Shown: positions 1-9,404, numbered from the stretch's first letter. The stretch is 20,999 nucleotides of DNA from Cylindrotheca closterium (GCA_933822405.4 CAKOGP040001753.1:1-20999), one strand, 5' to 3'. Notes: generated from the sequence alone by a model not told the origin. Numbers and translations: made by a program.

Positions 1-204
1 CGCTCTTCTTCGGCCTGGTGTTTCAGTTTGACTTTCATGAAGAAGTGGTTGATGCTGTTCTGCTTGATTTCGGCTTTGGTGAGTGTGACTTCACGAAGTT
101 GCAGCTCCTCCGTCGTTTGATCAAGACGCTCTTTTTTGGTTAAACGAGAGTAGTTCAAGAACCCAGGAAGCGATGGTTGCCAATTGCGCCTCAATTGGGC
201 TCAT
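1..204 (-). pseudogene. 5' end of a coiled-coil protein gene, apparent frameshift, cut by window edge
   Basis: Read on the minus strand, an ATG at 204-202 opens a frame beginning MSPIEAQLATIASWVLELL that hits TGA after about 28 codons. One base shift at the six-T run (132-137 on the plus strand, six A in the coding sense) moves into a frame that stays open to the window edge and is rich in Lys, Glu and Gln (KERLDQTTEELQLREV and so on), typical of a coiled coil. The two halves read as one protein if the run were five bases. I do not recognise the family. It may be a decayed gene, a real slippage site, or a sequencing or assembly error; the protein continues beyond position 1 so its length is unknown. 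Confidence 0.45.
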
Positions 205-277
205 AGTGATCCTGCCAGTTCTGTTTTGTTCTTGTTTTCAATGCTAATGAAATTCACACAGTAGCTTCCTCTATATA

Positions 278-535
278 TTATCTCGTATTTGGTTCAATCT
301 CATTAACAAATTCGTAGTATGGGTGGAGATATTCAAATACAGCCTTTCCGATATAACAAACTGGTGATTTTGTTGTTTTGTTCCTGAACAATTCGTGAGA
401 AACCTCGTTCAAATTCTGCACTCGGGACTTGATAGAGCAGTCGAATGAAACAATTGAGTTTTCATGATCACAAGCGTGAGCCAGATGTCCCTTACGTAAT
501 TTGTAGGAGGTGTTTCTACGCAATGTGAGAACCAT
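278..535 (-). CDS. short ORF of unknown function, possibly a gene fragment
   Basis: An 85-codon ATG-to-TAA frame on the minus strand. Its residue composition is balanced (several Cys, His, Tyr, Asn) and does not look like a shadow of another frame, but I see no domain, signal peptide or membrane segment. It lies upstream of, and on the same strand as, the coiled-coil gene start at 204, with 73 nt between. It overlaps the LINE-like remnant on the other strand by 26 nt, so its 5' end probably marks the junction where that remnant was inserted. It could be a truncated exon of a disrupted gene or a chance ORF. Confidence 0.25.
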   Translation of the reverse strand: MVLTLRRNTSYKLRKGHLAHACDHENSIVSFDCSIKSRVQNLNEVSHELFRNKTTKSPVCYIGKAVFEYLHPYYEFVNEIEPNTR

Positions 536-1118
536 ACAATGGCTGGACGCTCAAGTCACTGACCCAGCCATCAAACACGCTATCCTTCATCTTCTTCAAG
601 GGGTCCGTGATCCGTCCCTACCTTCCAGTCAGGTTGTTCCGGCTCGTCTTTGCAGCGCTTTCCTCTCCCAACAACGCATCGGCTACCAAGGTTTATTGGA
701 AGGCTTGCTGTCTGTTCAGTGGGCGGCCCTGCAGGAACAGTACCTTCAGTCACGAGGGAGCCAACGCTCTCCGACCCTGTGGGTCTCTCGTCTGTCGCAT
801 CAGCTGATCTTGCTTGGATTTCATACGTGGGAACACCGGAACTCGGTGCAACATTTGGAGGACAACGTACAGTTACGCGAACGTAGCCGCTTGGTGAACG
901 ATGATATACACTCTCAGTTTGATATGGGCCCAACCGACCTCCCCAAGGTAGTCCAACGCATGCTCGCCGTGAAACGCAGAACAGTATTGAACAAGCCGCT
1001 GGTCGATAGGGAAGAGTGGCTGAAGTTGGTTAGAATGGAACGCACGGCCTACCGCCGCGCTCTGGCGCCTCAACGCCGTATCCTTCACCGCTTCTTCCAC
1101 CCGGCCCAGGCCCCTTAA
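510..1118 (+). pseudogene. C-terminal remnant of a LINE-like retroelement polyprotein
   Basis: A 202-codon open frame whose first codon is GTG and which is preceded directly by an in-frame TAG, so there is no native start. The sequence contains an IGYQGLLEGLLSVQWAALQ segment followed by a Trp/His-rich HTWEHRNSVQH segment and a basic tail with RRALAPQRRILHRF. I recognise this layout as the region C-terminal to the reverse transcriptase/RNase H in diatom non-LTR-type polyproteins; that identification is from memory of the family. No RT or endonuclease motifs remain. The element appears 5'-truncated, as is usual for LINE copies. A domesticated or chance ORF is less likely. Confidence 0.45.
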
Positions 1119-1331
1119 CCCATTTCGAGGAATCAACGCCCCGAAATCACCCCGCCTTGTCGCGGGTAGAGTTGGGATCCTTTCGATCCTGACTAGAGCA
1201 ACTTCTGTCCACCAGATGCCTCCAATGGTTCAAACTAGTTGTTGACTCGTCGCTTCACGGTACTTGACCTTTACAGCCGCTTATTCCACTGGCATTCGTA
1301 TGCGCTCGATAGCATTTAATTGATTAATGTT
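1119..1331. other. gene-free stretch after the LINE-like remnant
   Basis: About 210 bp with no supported ORF. The first half (GC-rich, CCCCGAAATCACCCCGCC-like) probably represents the 3' untranslated end of the retroelement remnant. No clear poly-A or A-rich tail is visible at its end, and the sequence turns AT-rich near 1305. Confidence 0.3.
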
Positions 1332-1679
1332 TCAGTCATTATTATTATTCAACATCTTCTTTGTCTTTTTAATGTCTTCTTCAATTTCTTGAATCTTTTC
1401 ATTTAAATCCTCATCATTCTGATATTTGTCATTTGGATTGGGATTTTGATCGGAATCATCATCATTGTTTCTCCGTCTCAATTGTTCATAAATACTTGCG
1501 ACACTCCTGTCTTCTGCCTGTTCTTCAACATTTTTGGCGTGTGCATCATCATAATTTTCAATAAATTCTTCTGCTTCTTCGAGTAGAGCGTCAATTTCAT
1601 CTTGATCGATCTTTTCATTACGAAGATTCTCATCGCTTCGTTTGTATTCATTTTTGCGTGGAATATATGTTACACGCCA
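1332..1679 (-). pseudogene. AT-rich acidic ORF without a start codon (terminal exon or gene fragment)
   Basis: On the minus strand a frame is open for 115 codons from the Trp codon at 1679 to TGA at 1334-1332, bounded upstream by TAA. It has no usable ATG near its beginning, which is why automated ORF calls could miss it. The protein is very acidic and asparagine-rich (EIDALLEEAEEFIENYDD, then a run of Asn, Asp and Pro, then a Lys/Glu/Ile heptad-like tail KIQEIEEDIKKTKKML), suggesting a charged helix, a disordered linker and a C-terminal coiled coil. The DNA is markedly AT-richer than the genes around it. I do not recognise the family. It could be the last exon of a spliced gene, though no convincing acceptor was found at its start, or a fragment from a foreign or viral source. 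Confidence 0.4.
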
Positions 1680-2004
1680 TTAATGTAGCGTAGAAAAGAA
1701 CTGAGTCAGCAGTTCTCTAAAAAATCATAGGATTCGCATGGAAAAGTGATGGATCATAGCTTTTCTCACTGCATGCTTTTTACTTGAATTGATATCGATC
1801 AACTTGTAGAAACTAGTCAACTATAGGCTTATAGTCTATATTCATTTATTTCTGTCAGTATAGCCCACAGCCAGGAGCAAAGCTTATAGAGTAGACTAGC
1901 ACGCAACAAGAGAGGAGCTACACGCTACATCTATGACCAGTAACTCCAGCTGGTGTGACAGACACTGTGCTCACCAACTAACTCAGCGCGTATGCAAGCA
2001 AGAA
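1680..2004. other. gene-free stretch downstream of VPS41
   Basis: About 325 bp holding the presumed 3' untranslated region and terminator of the minus-strand VPS41 gene. One small inverted repeat is visible near 1819-1834 (ACTATA-GGCT-TATAGT). No ORF or RNA gene is supported. Confidence 0.3.
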
Positions 2005-5000
2005 TTATCTCATTGGTGACGAGTACGAAAGGCGATACCTGTCGCGTCGGAGTTTTGGTTTTGTAATTGCAATCGCCTTCGAATGATCTTCCTTTGAAGG
2101 ATCAGCTACAGAATCACTGTTCCCACCATTCGTACCTTTCGCATTCCAAATTGGAGAATATCGAACTCCTCTCTTTGAGCGATGAGCTACTTGCCTTTGC
2201 ATCGAAGATTTTTCTTCTTCTGATACCGTCAATGCAGCTTCGTGAACGTCTAGCTTCAACCTGTAGTCTGCGACTGCGGAAACCAGACGTGGGCGCAATC
2301 CTTCAACAACCATCCCTGCTGGTATTCTAGAAACTAGGCGAGATAAATCAGCCCCATATACTGCTGATGCCTCAAGCAGTGCACCGAAAAGTAGTCCCTC
2401 GCCTTCTCTTCTTTGGGATACGTTGTCTAGGCAATAGCCGATCAGCTCATCCCAAAGAAGATTGGAATAATCCTTTTGTCTCTGTGCGTATGACACTGCG
2501 AGGTTCAGAGAGTTTGCCCCATCTAAATATAGGTCCAATATTCCCTTGGCTTCAGTTGCTGATTGGTCGCCGGAGTGTTCAATTACGAAGGCCAACTCGA
2601 GCGCAAAACAACTAGACTTTTGTGCCGAAAGCGACTTGTCACTCCCTGCAGCTTCTTTTGACCGATGAGATTCGAGCAATCTCCTTACTTCCAAAGCGGA
2701 AAGTCCGCCAACTGGGAGGGCAGCCTGGGATGGTTTGAAATAAGAACGAAGAGAAAAAGTGCGCATCTTGACAATTTGCTTCGGAAACGAACCTTCAAGA
2801 ATGATAAAAGTGGTGTTGAAAAGGTGTTCACTTCATATTTTTCAACCCCCAATAAAGCTTGGTCAGAGAACTTGTTGCCATCAGCGAATTTGACGTGTAA
2901 GTCAAGATGCTTTCGATGAAGCTCTGTAACGGTTTTTGGAGGGATATAGTTGTTTGGAAACCTCACGTAGAGCTCTGGCTTCTCGGTGAAAATCATGTTG
3001 AGGTACCAATATAAGAAGGGTGGACTACGTTCAAGCTGTCTTGCAACAAGGTCTAGTGGCAGAGTCTCTTTCTGCACCATGTCTTTCGTCCCGCTCATAG
3101 ATGAGACCTCAAACTCTACTTCGAGAGAGGGCAGCTCGGGAGCGACGCAATGCTCCATCAAGAAACGGCTTCCACGATCCAAACCAACGAGTTGAATCAA
3201 GGCAAATAGTGGCGGAGATTCGTCTGAGAAAAACTTCTCATCAAGAAGATATCGGTGTAGGTGATGATACTCGATGAGATCCAAAACAAATTCGTACTTG
3301 GCAAAGAATCTTTTCTCCCTCGGTGAGTTAATGGAACGGGGTTCTTTTGCTGCACTAATGGCGCTCCGTTCGATTTCGTTGATCGACCTATCTCCATGAC
3401 AAAAGCCAATCATTAAATAGCACCGGAGAGCGTCGTGGTAGCTCTGCTGCATGACTCGGAACCTACCCATTGCTTCGAATGAAAGAAGGCTGTTCATCCG
3501 TCTGTCGCTATCTTCACTTTCCTGCACCCCATTTTCGAACTCGCCGCGTTTTGTAAGCATAGGTGCATGAATTGCAATTATCTTCATGACGTTCACGATC
3601 GAATACAACGACTCCTTAGCTCCTTCCGTCGATCTCTCAGGGGGTTCGGAAGTAGCTGTATCCGATTCAGTCTCCAAAGTAGTTGCAGGAAAACTTAAAA
3701 ACCCTTTGCTAGACTGGAAATGTCTCCGACGCAGCGCAATCTCTAGTGTCTGGCACTCCCTGGATTTTCTGTTTCTAGGACTATACAACCCAATGTATTC
3801 TTGGAGCGCACTCGATGGACCCCACGAAAGCAAACTGTTTAAGAAATGGTCAACTGCTTCCTCACGTAGGAATAGCCCTTTCCTTGACTCAGTGTCATCG
3901 TGAATCAAGTCTTCGACCTCTCGAAACATCTTTATTAAGACCCTTTCATACACCAACGGTGGCAAGACAGGATCTGAGCGCGGCAAATTGGCCGTGTTTG
4001 AGCACTTCTTGCGACTGCTTGAGAATGCTTGAACCACGAAACAAAGTCTTACCTCGTACTGGAAGGTTCTCCCGCAAAAGAAATATTACTCCAGGGATAG
4101 CATCTAGCTTTTTAATCCACTTTTCCCACCTGGCAACCCGGTCTCCAAGGAGGTTTGGCATCGACCGCAGCGCAATCTGCATCCTGCGCAAAGAGAGTGG
4201 CCGTGAGCTAGTTGGAACAGGAGCATCCATTTCACCGCGATACTTTTTATTTAAGCGTAACAGAGATTGAAGGAAGTTGTCAACCAAATCAACAGTTTGA
4301 TATCGACGTATCTCCTGCTTGTGGAGAAGACCGTGCTTTAGAGCAAGCGCACTCATGTTTCGTGACAATGCATGGGCAATTGCATCATCGACTGTGGACG
4401 TCTGCGAACGAATCATGGCTGACGGTGTGACGATAACCATGACAGGTGGTGCACCAGTTGGCGTTTCATTTTCGCGTTTGCTGCCGAGAAGATCAGCCTC
4501 TGGTCGTAAAATGAATCCATAATCGTCACTATCAACGCTGTCCGTCTCTCCGTCAAAATAGGTAACGTTTGCTTCTTCCTCATAGGCCGATATCAAATTC
4601 CATTGCAAATGAGCGTCGTGGAAAACATGATTTCCAGCTTCGCCGAAATCTGGTGCAAAGAGCACCGACGTGTCCAACTCGCCCATTGCATTCGAAATGA
4701 ATCGCTTTTGTTCCTCCACTTCGATCGAATCTTCCATCTTCGATAGTGCGAACGAAGAAAGCAGTTTTAAAGAAGTGCCCGATTTTGATACGTCTCCACC
4801 AACTGCAGAACTAATATTTGATCTTTGAAGAACAGGGAGTGAATCACAGTAGACTACTGCCCCATCAGCTCGTGACAAAATCTGAACATCGATATCGTTC
4901 GCTCTGGCAGCCACTGTAACACTCTCTGCGTCGTCTTCTACTGGGACTAAACCCAATACAAGGACGTGATCAGTGTCCAATGGCGCAACCCCACAAGCGA

Positions 5001-6255
5001 CGCAATCCAATTCCCATGCCATAGAGCACTCAACACTACGCTTTTTGTTTGCGCTGCCTGGTTCCTTCGAGTCCTCAATTTCGATCACCATCAAACAATC
5101 ACCCCAACTAATCAGCAATGAATGACTTCTCTCAAAAACGAGGGAGGGTTGCAGTGATGAGATTGATGGGTACAATGATGGACGGGCTCCACTAGGTCTA
5201 TCAATGTGCGCAATTCTTGTCAATGATTGCACATCCAGCAGTTTGATACCATTTGCATCAGCCCATGCCACAAACGAGCCTCTCCATGCAATACATTCGA
5301 TGCCTCGATATTTGATGAAACTTTCAGATGCATCAGGTGTTCCATGATAGACAACCGTATCATTCCTTCGCTGGAACAGTCCACCACGACGAGTGAGGAC
5401 CAACCGCCCATCTTGGAAGCCAGTGATGAAGCTCTTCTCTCTACTCCGTCTATTTGCTGGATCAATGGTGATACATGTAGGTTTCGCCCATGAATTTGGA
5501 TACCTACTTCTGGAGACAGAGACAGAATCCACGGTCAAAGTCGGAAGGGAAAACAGACAACTTTCGGATTCCTTTTGCGCTTCCTTCCTATTGACATGAG
5601 ATACTGGAGGAGCTTCTGATGATCGAAGAAGATGGCTGTCTCGGGTTCCCCGGTGTTGAAAGGATACCGAGTACTTGATCTCCCACATAGCAACATTCCC
5701 ATCAAGGTCAATGGCAACCATTGCTGTTCCTGTGGAATCAAAGGAGATGTCAACCACTGGAGGAGGAACATCAGATTGAACGCCAGGAATAGTGAATCTT
5801 TCCTCGTTAATCAGCAAAGCTCCACTATACGCAGAACGAAATTCGATGCTTCCATCCTTCAGACCAAAGGCGATCACATGATACGGGTGCTTCCAGAGAT
5901 CTGAATTCAATAGATGACGGTGGTCGTTGTCACCAGTTCCAAGGTTTGAAGAGGCACTCCTTTTACCTTCCGAACTTGACGGCGCCAGTCCAGAAGTTTC
6001 CACCATTACCTGTGCCATTGCTGAACACATGCAGATCTGATCTTCCTGGTTTCCAGTGTCATTGATTGTGGCCCCTGGATCGACACCAGGGACTGACGAG
6101 CCTCCAATTCTAAAGTAGTTGAGAAGTGGCATCCGGTTGAAGACAATGGATTCCGAATCAAGAGCTTCGTTCATTCCACTTGATATGCTAGTTGAATCAT
6201 CGTCAGCTGGGGGGATGGAATCTTCTTCCCTTCTTGACGGTTTATCCTCTTTCAT
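2005..6255 (-). CDS. VPS41: Vacuolar protein sorting 41 homologue (HOPS tethering complex), three exons
   Basis: I join exons 6255-4053, 3973-2793 and 2724-2005 (minus strand), giving 4104 nt or 1367 residues. Reading frame is kept across both GT-AG introns. ATG at 6255 is the first in frame after an upstream TGA. The N-terminal third is a WD40-like beta-propeller (for example HVIAFGLKDGSIEFRSAYSG and AWRGSFVAWADANGIKLLD, then HIDRPSGARPS and LISWGDCLMVIEI, matching the VPS41 signature). A helical CHCR/clathrin-repeat region follows, containing WEKWIKKLDAIPGVIFLL, FLYWYLNMIF, LAFVIEHSGD and LLWDELIGYCLD, then SRIPAGMVVEGLRPRLV. VPS41 is the HOPS subunit that tethers late endosomes to vacuole or lysosome membranes. 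The protein is longer than animal VPS41 because of acidic and Ser-rich inserts, and its basic C-terminal tail lacks the Cys/His pattern of a RING-H2 finger. VPS8 or VPS39 are less likely. Confidence 0.85.
2725..2792 (-). other. VPS41 intron 2 (68 nt)
   Basis: Donor GTTCGT after codon AAG and acceptor CATCCCAG before GCTGCC, phase 0. The intron carries a pyrimidine-rich stretch (CTTTTTCTCTTCGTTCTT) before the acceptor. Joining gives ...LLSFLK-AALPVGGLSALEVRRLLES, as in the VPS41 helical region. Confidence 0.75.
3974..4052 (-). other. VPS41 intron 1 (79 nt)
   Basis: Donor GTAAGA after codon CGA plus one base; acceptor CGCTCAG before ATCCTG. Removal joins ...LRENLPVR to DPVLPPLVYERVL..., restoring the expected VPS41 order (a Tyr-Glu following a proline-rich loop). 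Without it both flanking frames hit stops. Confidence 0.8.
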
Positions 6256-6445
6256 CTTGGATGGTGTATCATACAGTAGAATGCAGCTGTTCACTTCATC
6301 CAATCACCTTCGACTTCGTGCGATCGATTGATTGATTGATTCATTCACTCTTGATTCTTCAACCGTTTTCCTATTTCAGTCTAAGTGGTCAAACGTCGTC
6401 TACTCACTTGCATCCAAAACAGTAACCACCTTTTATTAATCGAAG
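6256..6445. promoter_or_regulatory. 190-bp shared head-to-head intergenic (putative bidirectional promoter)
   Basis: The start codons of VPS41 (6255, minus) and the mitochondrial-type protein (6446, plus) face away from each other across only 190 bp, so both promoters must lie here or overlap the genes. A (GATT)4 microsatellite sits at 6326-6341, followed by CATTCA-type repeats. No clear TATA box is seen. The promoter role is inferred from layout alone. Confidence 0.5.
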
Positions 6446-7276
6446 ATGCTACTTTCAAGCTCGAGAACTGCAAACACTGTCTTGAGGTATCGATACTTTC
6501 TGAGATATCGATCCTCGCAAGCAAGCAGCGGTCAGAAGTTGAGTCCGCTTCCCTCTTCTTCGCCTGCACAAGCAAAGCAACAATACCTAAAAAGTAAACA
6601 AGCAACTGATCGTTATCTTGATCCACAACAACAAATCTTGCAGATGAACCGAGAGATGGAACTCGTGCGGAACAAACACGCCACAAAGCTCGAAAAGGAA
6701 CTCAAGAAGTCTATATATAGACGCCTAGTAGACCCTCTTGTGAAACACAAGCATTCTATCTACAATGTATTTGCAATGACGATTGCATATGTACTTGCTC
6801 ACAATTTGTATGTCACATCAAAGAAAGAAAAAGAGTGCAGGTCTGAATTGTTGCAAAACCAAGAAGAAAACACCGAACTGAAGCAAATTATAGATTCATT
6901 ACTTGACGAGACCATTTTGAAAGATATCAGCTCTGCCTGTGCCATGGAAATTGAAAAGGAATTCGCAAAAGGTGGCACATCGTCTCTCTCGTCATGGTTG
7001 GCTGGCGGGTTTTCTTCCGCAAAGTCTCTTGAAGAAGGCCTGGTTCGAGATATTGTGGCTAAAGTATTGAGGCACAAACTATTAGTTCGCATTGGAAGTG
7101 GCGAAGTGGCAGAAGAGGAAGACAGCAAACTTTCTGTCGAAGAGATCATGCAACAAAACCAAGAAAGTATGAAGGTAATAAATGCCAGTCCAGAACTCCT
7201 CTTAAAGGATGCCCTACAACAGGCTTCGTCTGATCAGGAGAATGGGAAAGAATCCAGAAGAGTGTTTAGTTTGTAG
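6446..7276 (+). CDS. Probable mitochondrial single-pass membrane coiled-coil protein, unknown function
   Basis: A 276-codon intron-less frame with ATG at 6446. Residues 1-30 (MLLSSSRTANTVLRYRYFLR and on) are rich in Arg, Ser and Leu with no acidic residue, as in a mitochondrial presequence. A charged helix (about 65-100) leads to one hydrophobic segment at about 104-123 (SIYNVFAMTIAYVLAHNLYV), followed by a Glu/Lys/Gln coiled coil (about 124-160). The C-terminal half has a Ser/Gly loop and more helices. This is consistent with an inner-membrane protein projecting a coiled coil, but I do not recognise a family. It is transcribed divergently from VPS41. It has no internal stop, unlike ORFs nearer the right end of the window, and is probably a functional host gene. 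Confidence 0.7.
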   Translation: MLLSSSRTANTVLRYRYFLRYRSSQASSGQKLSPLPSSSPAQAKQQYLKSKQATDRYLDPQQQILQMNREMELVRNKHATKLEKELKKSIYRRLVDPLVKHKHSIYNVFAMTIAYVLAHNLYVTSKKEKECRSELLQNQEENTELKQIIDSLLDETILKDISSACAMEIEKEFAKGGTSSLSSWLAGGFSSAKSLEEGLVRDIVAKVLRHKLLVRIGSGEVAEEEDSKLSVEEIMQQNQESMKVINASPELLLKDALQQASSDQENGKESRRVFSL

Positions 7277-7654
7277 TATTTTTTATAGGTCCTAATCCTA
7301 TGATTTATTGAGGTAACGACCTGGGTTCAGTATCCCGGTCAGCACATGTCTTTGCAAAGTTGAAATCAGAGTCACCAAGTACAGTTTATGTTATACTTGA
7401 GCTCATTTTCGGCTTGCAAGATCTAAGTAGATCTAGTGAGTAGCATGGCGGGTATTGTAGCGACAGCTTTGGTTGCGTCGCTTTATTTCTCATTCTTCTT
7501 CTAGAGCATTGGATGCATGATTGACATCATTGTCATCCATAGTGAGGACCTTCATCTTTTGTCTCAACAACAGTGTCTTGACGTTGTTGAGGTCATATCG
7601 CCTGGTACCACTTTGGTCCATGCGTCAATTCCTTCAACTTTAGTCTTCCTTCGT

Positions 7655-7699
7655 CATGTATTCATCGTTATTGGCTTTGCCAACCTGATGATGCACATG
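7655..7699. repeat. 45-nt compound hairpin in the array
   Basis: Three nested stem segments pair in order: CATGT (7655-7659) with ACATG (7695-7699), TCATC (7662-7666) with GATGA (7687-7691), and TTGGC (7671-7675) with GCCAA (7679-7683), closing on a TTT loop. Internal bulges separate the segments, as in small-RNA precursors. A precursor role is only a possibility. Confidence 0.55.
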
Positions 7700-8412
7700 T
7701 TTAGTTCCGAGTTGCGATTCTATATCGCCAACTTGCAGAGCAGAGTGGTCATGCTACTTGCTTGCTTTGATCGAACAATTGATCCTTGGAATTCATGCCT
7801 CTTGTCGCATTCATATTCAATGCGATAGTTTGTACCACATATGGTACACTTTCTTCCGTTTGGTTGTCATGTACAGGTCCCTGCTCTTGTTTGAGCAAGG
7901 TCTGCACCAATAGGTGCTTTTTGATAGATGTCACTATCTATTCCCCCTCTGAACTTGCGTTCAAAGTTCGAGCCTTTATTTGCCGTTTCAGTGACGAAAG
8001 CTCTTTGCGTCTGCCTCAATTAGATAAGAGCGGCGTTCTTAAGTGTCATACAGAACACTTATAGTAGCATTATGTGAGTCAGGCGAGCTCCTTGTTGATA
8101 CCATTACCATACATCAATGATTCATACACCTTCCTGTTTAGGAAAACTTCCATCATGATGTTCCTTTTCAGGAAAGCATTTGTCATGATCCGCTTTCTTC
8201 AAGACGAGTTTATATACTCAGTCTGAGCTTTCGGTATCAAGTTGCACTTCAAGAGCAGTCGATGCTCGTACAAATTCGTTTCAGAACTTGCTGCCTATTT
8301 GCTCATCAAGAGCTTTGGCCTTAGCTTTGAGTCTTCTCTGAAGTTTGGAACCGTCTTGTCCAATGATTGACGAACGTTCATATATTAGACTAGCTACTTG
8401 TTTACTGTCTTC

Positions 8413-8439
8413 AACAATTGGGATGTTTCCCAATATGTT
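8413..8439. repeat. 11-bp hairpin with tetraloop
   Basis: AACA (8413-8416) plus ATTGGGA (8417-8423) pair with TCCCAAT (8428-8434) plus TGTT (8436-8439), with one bulged A at 8435 and a TGTT loop. Confidence 0.6.
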
Positions 8440-8584
8440 TCATCACCTGTCGTCATCAACTTTGATGATGCAACTTGATAACTCAATCGAATCATAGTAC
8501 AACAGAGTATGTTGATAGTGCGATTCAAAACCTGGATTTCTCGTTCTGCATCTTTTCAGTGCGGTAGCAACCGTTTGTTGCTTG

Positions 8585-8613
8585 GAGATTCAACATCTTT
8601 GATGTTGTATCTC
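8585..8613. repeat. 12-bp hairpin with three-base loop
   Basis: GAGAT (8585-8589) and CAACATC (8591-8597) pair with GATGTTG (8601-8607) and ATCTC (8609-8613) around a TTT loop, with a single T-T mismatch (8590/8608). This is the best stem in the array. Confidence 0.65.
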
Positions 8614-8711
8614 TCGTTTTGTTCCACAACCAATGTGTGCAAACTGCTCCTTTTTGAATGCCAGAAGTTCATCTATGCCTTCCTCTTGGAGGCATATGTA
8701 TGACTTGACAC

Positions 8712-8747
8712 GACAGCTTCGTCATCAACTTCATTGATGTGAATGTC
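8712..8747. repeat. 36-nt compound hairpin
   Basis: GACA (8712-8715), TTC (8718-8720) and CATCAA (8723-8728) pair with TTGATG (8734-8739), GAA (8741-8743) and TGTC (8744-8747) around a CTTCA loop. Confidence 0.55.
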
Positions 8748-8906
8748 AGCTTGAATATAGAGCTTTTAGCATCGGCTCATGCTTCATGAAACCGTTGTTG
8801 CTGCTGTTGGCATTATTGCCTCTAGGAAGGAAGTTGATTCCTTTCCGTTTTGGAAGCGTTCTTATCAGAGGACTCATCATAGTCTTGATTCGAACTTCCA
8901 TGCATC

Positions 8907-8930
8907 CTTGTAGATACAGTCTCTACCAAG
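8907..8930. repeat. 8-bp hairpin, last clear member of the array
   Basis: CTTGTAGA (8907-8914) pairs with TCTA (8922-8925) and CAAG (8927-8930), with a single bulged C at 8926 and a 7-nt loop. Confidence 0.55.
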
Positions 8931-9161
8931 ATGTCTAACAGTTTCACAATCCGAACAGAATGTCAGAAATATGAGAATACAACTAGCTGTGGGTGCCTCA
9001 ACGCCCCTAGTTCTTGATTCTCGCCTGAAATATGATCTTCGGCGGCTAGGGTATTAGCTCCTGTATCGATAACGATCTATCACTACTATAGCAAACCATA
9101 CATCAGTATTACTATATTAATTCATATCCATTTAGGATTCTATTCGGATTGTGATCTGAAT
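8931..9161. other. gene-free stretch before the retroelement
   Basis: No ORF is supported. One larger inverted repeat pairs CCCTAG with CTAGGG and, inside it, CGCC with GGCG (about 9004-9053). The rest is AT-rich. Confidence 0.35.
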
Positions 9162-9404
9162 CTGAACTCTACCCAACCGACCGTATAGAAAGGTTTTGAA
9201 AGAAATGAAGAAGAAGAATTCCTTATTCCGGCGGCCCGAGGCATGCGAGGACCGCCGCACGCAAGAAGCTACGAGACTGGATGTGCCAGCGAGAAATGAC
9301 CGAATTGAGTGACTTGAGCTCCACCAAAGGCACACAAATCAGTCCAACTTGGAACTTGAGCAAAACACATCCAGACTCCAGCAATAGGTAGAAAATTTTT
9401 AACT
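9162..9404 (+). repeat. Split direct repeat A1 (left terminal)
   Basis: Matches 17108-17351 from CTGAACTCTACCC to AAAATTTTTAACT. Differences are C/T in CACGCAAG versus CACGTAAG, A/G in GTGACTT versus GTGGCTT, and one A more in the right copy's A-run. It presumably carries the element's promoter and recombination end. Confidence 0.9.

Larger units (their letters stand above)
7285..8930. repeat. Dense array of about 40 short hairpin-forming inverted repeats
   Basis: This 1.65-kb stretch has no convincing coding frame, but short inverted repeats with small loops follow each other at about 40-bp intervals. Examples: 7563-7591 (9-bp stem), 7671-7683 (TTGGC-TTT-GCCAA), 7805-7825 (7-bp), 7831-7848 (TGTACCA-CATA-TGGTACA), 7904-7917 (GCACC-AATA-GGTGC), 7950-7963, 8040-8061 (7-bp), 8131-8144, 8161-8174, 8253-8267, 8417-8434 (ATTGGGA-TGTT-TCCCAAT), 8453-8468, 8500-8514, 8566-8582, 8585-8613 (12 bp with one mismatch), 8675-8695, 8723-8739, 8768-8783, 8825-8846 and 8907-8930. 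Stems differ in sequence, so this is not a tandem repeat or CRISPR array. Inverted symmetry cannot tell the transcribed strand. It directly follows the 3' end of the 6446-7276 gene and could be its long 3' UTR, a separate structured RNA, or DNA shaped by templated inversion mutations. Confidence 0.6.

Noticed and set aside
580..933. Minus-strand 117-codon ORF over the LINE-like remnant
   Set aside because: It is a shadow frame of the better supported plus-strand remnant.
7517..7828. 103-codon plus-strand ORF, and the 7786-8064 ORF overlapping it
   Set aside because: They lie inside the hairpin array, have hydrophobic but family-less translations and conflict with each other; probably chance frames in AT-rich structured DNA.
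7285..8930. CRISPR array or tandem satellite
   Set aside because: Stem sequences and spacers are all different; there is no repeated unit, and the genome is eukaryotic.
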